Program-made: the position numbers and the translations under genes
Shown: piece after piece, positions 1 through 8,198 of the stretch
Layout of the letters: each line of letters opens with the position of its first letter
Position numbering within the stretch: position 1 is the stretch's first letter
Notes under the pieces: model-generated
Database searches by the model: none
Told to the model about the DNA's origin: nothing
Seen by the model: the letters and a program-made list of their open reading frames with translations, nothing else
Assembly: GCF_030068505.1 (NCBI RefSeq)
Contig: NZ_JAQOSO010000084.1
Coordinates: 1 to 64,000, forward strand
Source of the DNA: Roseofilum capinflatum BLCC-M114
Lineage (GTDB): Bacteria; Cyanobacteriota; Cyanobacteriia; Cyanobacteriales; Desertifilaceae
Direction of reading: 5' to 3'
Length of the DNA stretch: 64,000 nucleotides

Positions 1-60
1 ATCAGTCAGTGAAGCGTCAAGAATCACCGCTCCTTTAGGACGGTGAGTATGTCAACAGTA
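1..60 (+). mobile_element. Possible 3' end of an IS200/IS605-type element
   Basis: An open frame enters from the window edge and ends at the TGA at 44-46, with last residues SVSEASRITAPLGR. A hairpin (CACCG at 25-29 plus TCC at 31-33, pairing with GGA at 38-40 plus CGGTG at 41-45) overlaps the stop codon and is followed by TATGTCAAC. A hairpin overlapping the tnpB stop, followed by a short cleavage-type sequence, is how IS200/IS605 right ends usually look. Only 46 nt of coding sequence is visible, so this is a resemblance and not an identification. Confidence 0.3.
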
Positions 61-125
61 ACTCTCTTCATGGTTTTAGATCGATTGAGCTAAAGTATAT
101 ATGAAGCAGTTAACTAAAGATCCGA

Positions 126-1445
126 GTGACATCACCATCTAAAATTGAAGCCGTCAGCGATCGGGCAGCTCACCAGACGAGCCACAGCGAAAACAATACC
201 AAAACGATTATTCTCGCGGGTGTGGTGGGAAATGTGATCGAATGGTATGACTTTGCCCTCTATGGCTATTTAGCTCCCGTCATTTCTCTGCTGTTTTTCC
301 CCCATAACAATGAACTGGTTTCCCTACTACAAACCTATGGTGTGTTTGCAGCCGGGTTTATCATGCGACCTCTGGGGGCAGGAATCTTCGGTTATATTGG
401 CGATCGCGTCAGTCGCCGCACCGAACTCTTTATTTCAGTCATCCTCATGGCCATTCCCACATTCCTGTTAGGTCTGTTGCCCACCTATAAACAGATTGGG
501 GTTGCTGCACCAATTATATTAATTTTACTCAGATTAGTTCAAGGATTATCCGTAGGCGGTGAATTCACTGGATCGGTCACCTATGTCGCTGAAACCGCCC
601 CTCAAACTCGGCGTGGCTTCACCACTAGCTTCGTCAATGTGGGGTCTACCATCGGATTATTATTAGGTTTAGGGATTGTTACCCTAATGACCCATCTCCT
701 CTCTGAGGCCGATCTGCACAATTGGGGCTGGCGCTTGCCGTTCTTATTTGGCGGTATATTGGGATTGACTGGACTCTACATTCGTACAAATCTCCCCGAT
801 TCAGAAGTCTTTGAGGAACACCAACAAGAAAGACAAGTTCCCTTACTCAAGGCCCTAAGACAATCCCTAGTCCCTATGGTACAAGCGATGTTTTATGCCG
901 GGGCCTATAGTGCTACCTATTACATTGTGATGGTCTATATCCCCACTTACTTGGATCGGTTCAGCGATATGCCCCGGAGCAGTGTTTTAGGCGTGAATGT
1001 GGTTGCCCTGGCTATTCAGATCGGGCTACTTCCCCTCTTCGGTTGGTTATCCGATAGTACCCTACGGCGTAAATCCTTGTTGTTGTTGACAACCCTGGGT
1101 CTGGGGTTATTGAGTTTTCCTGGATTTTGGCTGTTGTTGCAACCGAATAATTACGAGGTGTGGTTGGCTCAAATTCTATTAGCTATCTCAATTGTCCCCT
1201 TGTTAGCTACTTCCCCAGTAATGATGGTGGAATTGTTTCCCACAGAAACTCGCCTGACAGCCTATTCTCTCTCCTTCAACCTGGGCGCGAGTATTATGGG
1301 GGGAACGTCTCTGTTGGTGTGTACCTGGCTAATTAATATCAGTGGTAATGTTTACGCTCCTGCCCTTTATTTAGTGTTCAGCCTTGTCATTAGTGCGATC
1401 GCCTTGGGATTTATGAGCGATCGCAGCCGCGAACCCCTACGGTAG
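126..1445 (+). CDS. MFS transporter of the MHS (ProP-like) type
   Basis: Predicted inner-membrane secondary transporter of 439 residues with about 12 hydrophobic segments. The N-terminal signature GNVIEWYDFALYGYLAPVIS (about residues 35-54), the GYIGDRVSRR loop after TM2 (MFS motif A) and LVQGLSVGGEFTGSVTYVAE near residue 140 are typical of the metabolite:H+ symporter family that includes ProP, KgtP and citrate carriers. The substrate could be a compatible solute such as proline or betaine, or an organic acid; the sequence does not settle this. The start is a GTG at 126. The gene stands alone, followed by a 134-bp gap before rca. Confidence 0.85.
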   Translation: MTSPSKIEAVSDRAAHQTSHSENNTKTIILAGVVGNVIEWYDFALYGYLAPVISLLFFPHNNELVSLLQTYGVFAAGFIMRPLGAGIFGYIGDRVSRRTELFISVILMAIPTFLLGLLPTYKQIGVAAPIILILLRLVQGLSVGGEFTGSVTYVAETAPQTRRGFTTSFVNVGSTIGLLLGLGIVTLMTHLLSEADLHNWGWRLPFLFGGILGLTGLYIRTNLPDSEVFEEHQQERQVPLLKALRQSLVPMVQAMFYAGAYSATYYIVMVYIPTYLDRFSDMPRSSVLGVNVVALAIQIGLLPLFGWLSDSTLRRKSLLLLTTLGLGLLSFPGFWLLLQPNNYEVWLAQILLAISIVPLLATSPVMMVELFPTETRLTAYSLSFNLGASIMGGTSLLVCTWLINISGNVYAPALYLVFSLVISAIALGFMSDRSREPLR

Positions 1446-1579
1446 ACCAACTCGGTTTATATGCCACTCCCCGATCCTAGCGATCGCCATACCATTCGGT
1501 GAGCAACAGGGATCTAGTTTGATACAATACTTGAGTCAAGTTGCCCTATCGGAGATCGGGGCATAAAAAATCTATCCTA

Positions 1580-2782
1580 ATGAATTATTATATTGCCCCT
1601 CGATTTCTCAATAAAGTTGCCATCCATATTAGTAAAAATTTCCTCGACTTACCCCAAGTGCCCGTTCCTCTCATTCTAGGGATTCACGGACGCAAGGGAG
1701 AAGGAAAAACCTTTCAATGTGAATTAATCTTTCAGAAAATGGGCGTGGAAGTTGTCCATATGTCGGCTGGAGAATTAGAAAGTCCAGATGCAGGCGATCC
1801 ATCTCGGTTAATTCGATTGCGCTATCGGGAAGCAGCAGAACGGATTAAAGTCCGAGGAAAAATGACCGCATTAATGATTAATGATTTGGATGCGGGAGCC
1901 GGTCGTTTAGATGAGCGTACCCAATATACCGTCAATACCCAATTAGTGCATGGCACATTAATGAATATTGCCGATCGCCCCACAGATGTACAACTTCCAG
2001 GAAGCTACGACCCCACCCCCCTGCACCGCGTCCCCATTATTGTTACCGGAAACGACTTTTCCACCCTCTACGCTCCCCTGATTCGGGATGGACGGATGGA
2101 CAAATTTTATTGGGAACCCGATCGCCAAGATAAACTAAGCATTGTTAAGGGTATCTTTGCCCCGGATCGTCTTCCCCATGGCACGATTGAACCCTTAATA
2201 GATCGGTTTCCTGACCAATCCATTGATTTCTTCGCCGTACTGCGATCGCGCCTGTATGATGAACAAATTTTAAACCTGATCGAAACCGTCGGTTATGACC
2301 AAATTGGCAAGCGCTTGGTCAATAGTAAAGAAAAACTCCCCGAATTTCCCAGCCAAACTTGGAGTTTAGACCAACTGCTGCAAACAGCAGAACAATTGCA
2401 ACAACAACAGCACCATATTAACCGGCTGAAATTATCCCAAACCTACCAACCGAGTCCACCACCAACAACAGCACCCTCCCCCACAGTGGCGGAGAATTTA
2501 CCCCAAAAGTCCCCTCCTCTTCATCTCCCCTCAGAGATTACCCAACAAGTGCAACAGATTCTCGATGGAGGCTATAGTTTAGCCGTGGAAATGGCTGATT
2601 CTCGGAGATTTAGGACAGGATCGTGGCAAAATGGCGGGCCCATATCGGCTCAAAGTCTGCCAGAGGCGATCGCCCAACTGAGCCATATTTTAGCAGAGCA
2701 TCCCCAAGAGTACATCCGCTTAATTGCCATCGACCGTCAACGCAAACAGCGCATCCTAGAAACCCTGATTCAAAAACCTTGA
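1580..2782 (+). CDS. rca: Rubisco activase with C-terminal SSUL domain
   Basis: AAA+ ATPase that removes inhibitory sugar phosphates from form I Rubisco. The Walker A GRKGEGKT is near residue 40, Walker B-like ALMINDLDAG near residue 100, followed by the activase-type LVHGTLMNIADRPTDVQLPG. A Gln/Pro-rich linker (about 270-320) leads to a C-terminal domain of about 75 residues with GGYSLAVEMADSRRFRTGSW, the Rubisco small-subunit-like (SSUL) fold also found in CcmM. In cyanobacterial activases this domain docks the enzyme to Rubisco and carboxysomes. I chose the ATG at 1580 (MNYYIAPRFLNKVA, the family N-terminus) over an in-frame TTG at 1541 that would add 13 unrelated residues. No other Rubisco or carboxysome gene is nearby. 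Confidence 0.92.
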   Translation: MNYYIAPRFLNKVAIHISKNFLDLPQVPVPLILGIHGRKGEGKTFQCELIFQKMGVEVVHMSAGELESPDAGDPSRLIRLRYREAAERIKVRGKMTALMINDLDAGAGRLDERTQYTVNTQLVHGTLMNIADRPTDVQLPGSYDPTPLHRVPIIVTGNDFSTLYAPLIRDGRMDKFYWEPDRQDKLSIVKGIFAPDRLPHGTIEPLIDRFPDQSIDFFAVLRSRLYDEQILNLIETVGYDQIGKRLVNSKEKLPEFPSQTWSLDQLLQTAEQLQQQQHHINRLKLSQTYQPSPPPTTAPSPTVAENLPQKSPPLHLPSEITQQVQQILDGGYSLAVEMADSRRFRTGSWQNGGPISAQSLPEAIAQLSHILAEHPQEYIRLIAIDRQRKQRILETLIQKP

Positions 2783-2838
2783 AGGCTTAATCTCAAAAAA
2801 GTATCCCCAACTGCCGATTAAAGTGCTATCCTAGAGTG

Positions 2839-2936
2839 CAGACCCGGACTTATGCAATTACAACGCCCAAACCTTGTCAGGACCGGAAGGTAGCAGCAAT
2901 ACGGGATGCTTGTAATAGGCGTAAACTCCGGGTCGC
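2839..2936 (+). ncRNA. ffs: Signal recognition particle RNA (4.5S type)
   Basis: The segment has the conserved SRP domain IV core, ACCTTGTCAGG at 2871-2881 and CCGGAAGGTAGCAGCAA at 2883-2899 (GGAA-type tetraloop and the asymmetric loop that binds Ffh). The ends pair as GACCCGGA at 2841-2848 with TCCGGGTC at 2927-2934, and CGCC near 2864 can pair with GGCG near 2918, giving the single long hairpin of about 98 nt expected for small bacterial SRP RNA. The exact 5' and 3' ends are estimates. The RNA ends about 24 nt before the start codon of the next gene, so the two may share transcription. Confidence 0.93.
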
Positions 2937-2959
2937 CCCGTGTCAGAAGAGGTTGGAAG

Positions 2960-3343
2960 ATGCCAGGTTTAGGAGATTTCGTCAAGAAAGCATTCTATAT
3001 GGGAGTTGGGGTGGCATCCTATGCAGGGGAAAGGGCCGGAACGGCCATCTCTGATTTGCGTCCCCAGGCCCAGAAACTGGCGAACGAAATGGTAGAGCGG
3101 GGCGAAATCACGGCGGAAGAAGCTCGACGGATGGTCGAAGAAATCGTCAACCGCGCTCAACAGCAGGTTAATGAACAAGCTGAAGAAGCCAATGTAGAGG
3201 ATAAACCAAAAGAACCTCGCCGGATTGAGATTCTAGACGATGACGATCCCGATCTTTCCACAGATGAAGAAGTTCAAGTCAATCATTTACGAGATCAGGT
3301 GAATCAACTTAAAGAAGAACTGAAGCGACTCCAGCAAGATTAA
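2960..3343 (+). CDS. Phasin-like coiled-coil protein
   Basis: Small acidic helical protein of 127 residues. After a short amphipathic start (MPGLGDFVKKAFYMGVGVAS) comes a heptad-like helix with LANEMVERGEITAEEARRMV, the pattern seen in phasin-family and poly(3-hydroxyalkanoate) granule-associated proteins. An Asp-rich linker (ILDDDDPDLS) and a second coiled coil, VNHLRDQVNQLKEELKRLQ, end the protein. The ATG at 2960 is preceded by AGAGGTTGGAAG and is preferred over an upstream in-frame start at 2906 that would lie inside the SRP RNA. It abuts the next gene. A direct role in PHA granules is unproven; many cyanobacteria carry this protein as a phasin-like hypothetical. Confidence 0.7.
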   Translation: MPGLGDFVKKAFYMGVGVASYAGERAGTAISDLRPQAQKLANEMVERGEITAEEARRMVEEIVNRAQQQVNEQAEEANVEDKPKEPRRIEILDDDDPDLSTDEEVQVNHLRDQVNQLKEELKRLQQD

Positions 3344-3349
3344 GTGGTT

Positions 3350-3769
3350 ATGGAAGATTGGGAAAAAGACTGGCAGAATCTCTGTGAAAGCTTGACTGCT
3401 GGAGTTGAAGAATTATTTCGGGAAGTCGAGGAAGAGTTAGGAGAGTGGGTGGGTGAGCTGGCAGAACTCACGGTCGAGATTGCTGAAACTCTTGATGATT
3501 TGCTCTTTTCGGATTTAGATGCTTTTTTCAATGAATACATAGAACCCCTTGAGGACTCCAATCCAGATTCAAGGGAAGATGAGCCATTTTACCACCCCTT
3601 TGCCGATGTCGATCGCCCTTCAAGTCATCAACCTCAAACTTGTGTGGGATGTCGTCATTACCATGGGCAAGTTTATGGGGGGAATCTGTTGGTCTGTGGA
3701 ATGCATCCCTATGGGCCAGAAGATTCCTTTTGTCGCGACTGGGAAGGGATGGGGAATGGACAAAACTGA
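3350..3769 (+). CDS. Acidic protein with a C-terminal four-cysteine motif
   Basis: I do not recognise a named function. The N-terminal 70 residues are a strongly acidic amphipathic helix rich in Glu and Trp. The C-terminal third has four cysteines in the order CVGC, a gap of about 14, C in LVCGMHPYG, a gap of about 11, C in FCRDWE, which could bind zinc or an Fe-S centre. The ATG at 3350 or the GTG at 3344 could start it; the GTG directly abuts the TAA of the phasin-like gene, so the two are almost certainly co-transcribed and perhaps translationally coupled. Similar acidic Cys-motif proteins occur widely in cyanobacteria as hypotheticals. Confidence 0.65.
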   Translation: MEDWEKDWQNLCESLTAGVEELFREVEEELGEWVGELAELTVEIAETLDDLLFSDLDAFFNEYIEPLEDSNPDSREDEPFYHPFADVDRPSSHQPQTCVGCRHYHGQVYGGNLLVCGMHPYGPEDSFCRDWEGMGNGQN

Positions 3770-3835
3770 GAGTCAGGTGACCTTCAGGAGGTGAGGAGAT
3801 CGCTCGATCCCTTACGCTTGATCTGGACTATGGGG

Positions 3836-3864
3836 TTGATTTAATCAACAAGTTACGTTATACT
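3836..3864 (+). promoter_or_regulatory. Candidate sigma-70 type promoter for the sigma-factor leader
   Basis: TTGATT at 3836-3841 and TATACT at 3859-3864 are separated by exactly 17 nt, close to the TTGACA/TATAAT consensus. It lies 560 nt upstream of the sigma-factor start codon and downstream of the preceding gene's stop, so it would drive a long leader or a separate small RNA. Confidence 0.5.
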
Positions 3865-4426
3865 ACAAATGAAGTTTATCCAGGCTTGAGAGCGGTGACT
3901 GTGGGAGTTCAGGAACTCAAAGGGCAAAAATTTCGTCATCTCAATCAACTTGACCCATAGGCAAAGGTTCGGCAATCTCGATGATGAACCGAACTGACAC
4001 ATTCTGGAAAATATTCGATCCTAGATCTTAGAAAAGGAGATGAATTTTTGGAAGCCAAGCCAGCACAAATACTTAGTCTAATTTGCGTAAGACAATTAAA
4101 CTTCAAATTCACCTGAAAGGAGGAGGTATTTAACCCGAAGTTTAGTTTATTTTAGAGACAAAGTAAGTTAGACAAAACCCTGAAATCCCCCCCATCCTGG
4201 TAAAGATAAGTTGAAGTTAGGGCATGTCCCAACGGAACCAGGAGCAAAAAGGTGGGTGAACTGATTGCTCCAGTCCGAGTTGTCAAGATTTGGCAATCAA
4301 TCGGGAACCCTAGAAATAGATATCTCTAATACTAGATGTCCGGGAAACGTCTACGAAACCAAGTAGGCGATTTTTGGCTCTCAAGTTTTTCTGCATTCAC
4401 CCCGATCATCACGACTACCTAATCCT
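3865..4426 (+). other. Long gene-free leader upstream of the sigma-factor gene
   Basis: From 3770 to 4426 there is no convincing gene. Downstream of the candidate promoter the sequence holds short inverted repeats, such as GGTTC/GAACC around 3967-3992 and GGGCATGTCCC near 4220. It also has a perfect Shine-Dalgarno-like AAAGGAGGAGGT near 4118 with no start codon at a useful distance. A long structured 5' untranslated region or an unannotated small RNA would explain this. No known riboswitch family was recognised. Confidence 0.4.
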
Positions 4427-5410
4427 ATGCCTAAGACCATGACCAAGACGCAAACTAAGCCTCCGACCTATACGGCAGATATGGTAAGGACATACTTACA
4501 TGAAATCGGTCGTATTCCTCTGTTAACCCACGAGCAAGAGATTGTATTGGGTAAACAGGTTCAGCATATGATGCAGTTGATGGAAGTTAAAGAGGAGCAA
4601 GAAGCCGAACTCGATCGCCCCATTAGCGACCAGGAATGGGCAGATCGAGTGGAGTTAGATCCTCAAGAGTTGGATCGCATTGTCAAGCAAGGTCAAAGAG
4701 CCAAACAAAAAATGATTGAAGCGAACTTGCGTCTGGTGGTGGCGATCGCCAAAAAATACCAGAAACGAAATATGGAGTTTCTGGATTTAATCCAAGAAGG
4801 AACCCTGGGCCTAGAACGGGGAGTGGAAAAATTTGACCCCATGAGGGGTTATAAATTCTCAACTTATGCCTATTGGTGGATTCGCCAAGCCATTACGCGG
4901 GCGATCGCTCAACAGGGTCGCACGATTCGCCTGCCGATCCACATTACGGAGAAACTCAACAAAATCAAAAAAATACAACGAGAACTCTCCCAACAGCTTG
5001 GTCGCAGTGCAACTCCCACGGAAATTGGCAAAGCTTTAGACCTCAAACCCGCTCAAATCCGTGAATATCTCACCCTCTCCCGTCAACCGGTCTCCCTAGA
5101 CCTACGGGTAGGAGATAATCAAGATACGGAACTGCAAGAACTCTTGGAAGACGATGGCATTTCTCCAGAACACTATGCCACTCAAGAACTCCTGCGCCAA
5201 GATCTACACCATCTCATTGCTGACCTGACCCCTCAACAACAAGAGGTGTTGAACTTGCGCTTTGGACTCACCGATGGTCATGAGTTATCCCTGTCTCAAG
5301 TGGGTCAACGCATGAGTTTAAGTCGCGAACGAGTCCGCCAACTGGAAAGACAAGCCTTAACCTACTTACGTCGCCATCGGGGTTTGGTTCGTGAGTATTT
5401 GGCCAGCTAA
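4427..5410 (+). CDS. Group 2 RNA polymerase sigma factor (RpoD/SigA family)
   Basis: Sigma-70 family protein of 327 residues that directs core RNA polymerase to promoters. Region 1.2 (YTADMVRTYLHEIGRIPLLT) starts at about residue 15. Region 2 follows with NLRLVVAIAKKYQKRNMEFLDL and the -10 recognition helix FSTYAYWWIRQAITRAI. Region 3 is next, and region 4 ends with LSLSQVGQRMSLSRERVRQLERQALTYLRR, the helix-turn-helix that reads the -35 box. It lacks the long acidic N-terminus of the primary factor, so it fits the non-essential group 2 factors (SigB, SigC, SigD or SigE type) used in stress, light or nitrogen responses. Which subtype is not decidable here. The long leader suggests post-transcriptional control. 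Confidence 0.93.
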   Translation: MPKTMTKTQTKPPTYTADMVRTYLHEIGRIPLLTHEQEIVLGKQVQHMMQLMEVKEEQEAELDRPISDQEWADRVELDPQELDRIVKQGQRAKQKMIEANLRLVVAIAKKYQKRNMEFLDLIQEGTLGLERGVEKFDPMRGYKFSTYAYWWIRQAITRAIAQQGRTIRLPIHITEKLNKIKKIQRELSQQLGRSATPTEIGKALDLKPAQIREYLTLSRQPVSLDLRVGDNQDTELQELLEDDGISPEHYATQELLRQDLHHLIADLTPQQQEVLNLRFGLTDGHELSLSQVGQRMSLSRERVRQLERQALTYLRRHRGLVREYLAS

Positions 5411-5533
5411 GGAGAAGGGTTTAGTCCCCCCAGAAGCGCCCATTATGTAACCCCCAATCTATGGGTGCTTCTGAAATGTATGCACAACACGCTCATTGAT
5501 CGATCCATAAAATCATTCAAGGAGGAGACCAGG

Positions 5534-6076
5534 GTGTTTCAGTTTTTTTCATCTCAGATACAACGCTTGACTACAACGTTAGCTCACTCTTCATCGCTGC
5601 TAACGCCTCTGGCGATCGCCCTAGTGGTCTCCTTGGGAAATAGCACTCCCTCCCTGGCTCAAACGGCTTCGCGATCGGCTCAAACCGTTACTGAGTCTGA
5701 AAGGGTGGCCCACTTCCCAGATGGGATTTATTTTTATGGAGAATCACCTCAACGGGATCAACTCGGTCAAGGCTATATGGTTTTTGAAGCCCGTGAGCAA
5801 AACCTGTTAGGAGCCTTTTATCTGCCCCATTCATCTTTTGATTGTTTCTATGGACAGGTTACCTCTAACCAGTTAGCCATGACTGTGATTAATAGTTACG
5901 ATCGCACTGCCCATGCCTATCAAATGGGCTTGGAACCGGTGGCGATCGCCTCTAATGAGACTCTAGAGACTCAAGACCTCCAGTTTAAGCCCCAAGGCTT
6001 TCACCGCATTCCAGAACTGAGCGATTTAGAGCATGAAATTCTAGAAACTTGTCGCCAAGATCTGCAAGACCATTAG
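5534..6076 (+). CDS. Secreted protein of unknown function
   Basis: Not recognised. I start it at the GTG at 5534, which sits 8 nt after a strong AAGGAGG and gives a clean signal peptide: a hydrophobic core LLTPLAIALVVSLG and a cleavage site after SLA-Q near residue 43. An in-frame start at 5465 would add an unlikely 23-residue tail in front. The mature part, about 137 residues, has HFPDGIYFYGESPQRDQLGQGYMVFE and a single Cys pair candidate (FDCFYG and ETCRQ). It is probably periplasmic or exported. It follows the sigma-factor gene by about 120 bp on the same strand and is separated from the next, opposing gene by a hairpin. Confidence 0.6.
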   Translation: MFQFFSSQIQRLTTTLAHSSSLLTPLAIALVVSLGNSTPSLAQTASRSAQTVTESERVAHFPDGIYFYGESPQRDQLGQGYMVFEAREQNLLGAFYLPHSSFDCFYGQVTSNQLAMTVINSYDRTAHAYQMGLEPVAIASNETLETQDLQFKPQGFHRIPELSDLEHEILETCRQDLQDH

Positions 6077-6092
6077 ATTGGAGAAGAATTAG

Positions 6093-6121
6093 AGTCAACA
6101 ACGGGATCGTCATTGTTGGCT
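6093..6121. terminator. Candidate bidirectional terminator hairpin
   Basis: AGTCAACAA at 6093-6101 can pair with TTGTTGGCT at 6113-6121 (9 pairs, one of them G-U), followed by CAGTTT. It lies between two convergent genes. The T-run is short, so this is tentative. Confidence 0.35.
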
Positions 6122-6163
6122 CAGTTTACCACTTCAATTCAATCGTATTGACTATTGACTGCT

Positions 6164-7264
6164 TTATCCCTTGATCCACTTTCTGAGTTGACGATCGCAA
6201 AACACAAATAAACCCGTATATCCCCATAAGAGTATAGCCATACTTAGCATAAAAAACAATATTTTTGGATAAGTGGGTATACTAACATATTTATTAAGTT
6301 GACGAAAGATTACGAAAAATAAGGGTTGATGAATTAGGTATATTTGATACGAATATAGACCTAACAAAGAAAAGAAACTCAACAGCCAAACAACAGGTTT
6401 CATTTTTTTTCTTTTGTCCAACCATACCAACAGACTCCGAAGTGCAACAAAAAATAACGGAGTAAACAGCATGTCAAAACCGAGCATATAGCGAAAATCA
6501 AAGCCTAATTTTCCTAAGTAAATATAAACAATAAATCCCAGCAAAAAGACAAGTAAAGTCCACCAGTAATCTATCTTTCTAAATCCATCATGGTAGAAAT
6601 AGATAATCCCCCAATACAATCCCAAGCCAAATTGAAAAATATAACTTCCCAGAAAATCATTCTGCAATAAGTACCAATACAGATCTGAGCTTGTATCTGT
6701 ATTAAAACACAGCACTTTAGTTACCACCCCTAAAAATAGAGTTACAATCAGAAGTATTATCGGTTTACTCTGAGAAATGCGGAAAATAAGTGGCGTAACT
6801 AAGTAGGCTTGTAAAATAACCGTAAAAAACCAAAATCCAGGATTAATAGATTGGAAGGTATAACCTGCTAAACCCACTACACTTAGCAAAAAATCTGGAA
6901 AAATATATTTTTGAGGATAGGACAGAATAAAATATAAAATTAAACTAAAAACAACAGCCAATAAATAGGTGGGATAAAGGCGATTTAACCGCTTGATTAG
7001 CCACGATCTCCAGTCAAAATGAATCGTAGGAAGTAAATTTTTCCTGGCCATGACATAAGTAATATTAAATCCAGCCATGACAAAAAAGATATCAACAGCA
7101 GCAAAACCCACTTTAGCACCTAGTTTGTCAAGGGTGACGACTAAGGGGATACGCTCAGGATAATTCTGGAAAAAATGAAAAAGTAAAATACCGAAAATTG
7201 CTAGACCTTTAATTTGGTCAATCCAATTGATTCGCTGTCCTGTTTGATTAGGTTGATTAGCCAT
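6164..7264 (-). CDS. Acyltransferase 3 family membrane O-acyltransferase
   Basis: Integral membrane protein of 366 residues with about ten hydrophobic segments. It begins with WIDQIKGLAIFGILLFHFFQ, the acyltransferase 3 (OafA/NodX/YrhL) signature containing the conserved His. The next loop GAKVGFAAVDIFFVMAGFNI matches the family's 'GxxGVxlFFvlSGF' block. Such enzymes usually O-acetylate sugars of exported polysaccharides using cytoplasmic acetyl-CoA. It lacks the extra C-terminal SGNH domain found in some OafA proteins. It is the last gene of a minus-strand run, 23 nt after the deacetylase gene, so both probably modify the same polymer. Confidence 0.85.
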   Translation of the reverse strand: MANQPNQTGQRINWIDQIKGLAIFGILLFHFFQNYPERIPLVVTLDKLGAKVGFAAVDIFFVMAGFNITYVMARKNLLPTIHFDWRSWLIKRLNRLYPTYLLAVVFSLILYFILSYPQKYIFPDFLLSVVGLAGYTFQSINPGFWFFTVILQAYLVTPLIFRISQSKPIILLIVTLFLGVVTKVLCFNTDTSSDLYWYLLQNDFLGSYIFQFGLGLYWGIIYFYHDGFRKIDYWWTLLVFLLGFIVYIYLGKLGFDFRYMLGFDMLFTPLFFVALRSLLVWLDKRKKMKPVVWLLSFFSLLGLYSYQIYLIHQPLFFVIFRQLNKYVSIPTYPKILFFMLSMAILLWGYTGLFVFCDRQLRKWIKG

Positions 7265-7287
7265 AAGAATTCCATTAAAACTTAATG

Positions 7288-8187
7288 TTACAAAAAATCA
7301 GCAAAAATATTAAAAAACATCCTTCCTGTATAAGATTGAGGATTTTGAGTAAGTTCAGAAGAAAATTCTGCAATTTTTATTAAATCCTCTGGCGTATCTT
7401 TTTGAGTTACTCGAACTCTTGGTAGAGTATACGGATTTTGATTATAACCTAACTTAAAAATTTGGTGATTGTATAGATATCCTGATTGATAATATCTGGC
7501 TACAGAATTTTGGATCGAAGGATTGAAGTCATTATAAGCGTAAGCAATATGAGATACAGTCTTGGAATAATGGGAATTAGCTTGATCGTCAAGACAGGAT
7601 CTTAAAATGCTTTGACCTTTGGATAACTCTATGGTTAATTGATCGGGATCTAAGTGTGTTAATCTTCGATGTCTCCATCCATGAGATTGAATATCAAAAA
7701 AATCACTTTCTATTCCTTGTTTTAGTTCTTCGCAAGTTGCATACTTTTTTGATTTTTCATGAGTCATAAACCTTGAATTTACAAATAGAGTTACTGTTAA
7801 TTGCTTATGATATTTTTGAGAAAGTTTTCTGAGTAAAGGGAGGACTTGAGTATACATGCTTTTGTATCCATCATCAAATGAGATAAGAACTGCCTTTTTA
7901 CCGATATATTTTTGCGGAATTTTTTGTGACCGTTCTAAAAAATAGGCTTTAAGATCATCGGTAGATAAAAACCAATAATCATTTTTACACAGATATTCTA
8001 AGAATTTTTCTAACTTTTTATTTTCGTAATCTAACCCATAATTCGTGGAAGATTCGACAACATCATGAAATCCAAACAAGGAGATTTTTGTGGTCTCTAG
8101 ATTAAGCATAAGCCAGGGTTCTACACTTAAGGTGCTAGAGATCAAAAATATCAATATAATCACTAAATTAAAAAACCATCTAAGCAT
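7288..8187 (-). CDS. Polysaccharide deacetylase (NodB homology domain), membrane-anchored
   Basis: A signal anchor (FFNLVIILIFLISSTLSV) at the N-terminus places the catalytic domain outside the cytoplasmic membrane. The NodB-type motif 1 is present as VLISFDDGYKS and motif 2 as SHGWRHRRL, with the His pair that binds the metal. The usual motif 3 proline/glycine block is changed to HIAYAYND. The family removes N- or O-acetyl groups from amino-sugar polymers, as in PgaB, IcaB or chitooligosaccharide deacetylases. It sits 11 nt downstream of a GT4 gene and 23 nt upstream of an acyltransferase, which suggests tailoring of the polymer made by this cluster. Confidence 0.82.
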   Translation of the reverse strand: MLRWFFNLVIILIFLISSTLSVEPWLMLNLETTKISLFGFHDVVESSTNYGLDYENKKLEKFLEYLCKNDYWFLSTDDLKAYFLERSQKIPQKYIGKKAVLISFDDGYKSMYTQVLPLLRKLSQKYHKQLTVTLFVNSRFMTHEKSKKYATCEELKQGIESDFFDIQSHGWRHRRLTHLDPDQLTIELSKGQSILRSCLDDQANSHYSKTVSHIAYAYNDFNPSIQNSVARYYQSGYLYNHQIFKLGYNQNPYTLPRVRVTQKDTPEDLIKIAEFSSELTQNPQSYTGRMFFNIFADFL

Positions 8188-8198
8188 GGAAACTTATC

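Noticed and set aside
3784-3960. Open frame of about 58 codons downstream of the Cys-motif gene
   Set aside because: It has no ATG, no ribosome binding site, and overlaps the best promoter of the region; no family was recognised.
4117-4128. Perfect AAAGGAGGAGGT Shine-Dalgarno-like sequence
   Set aside because: No start codon follows at a workable distance; the next triplets reach a stop at once. Kept only as an oddity of the leader.
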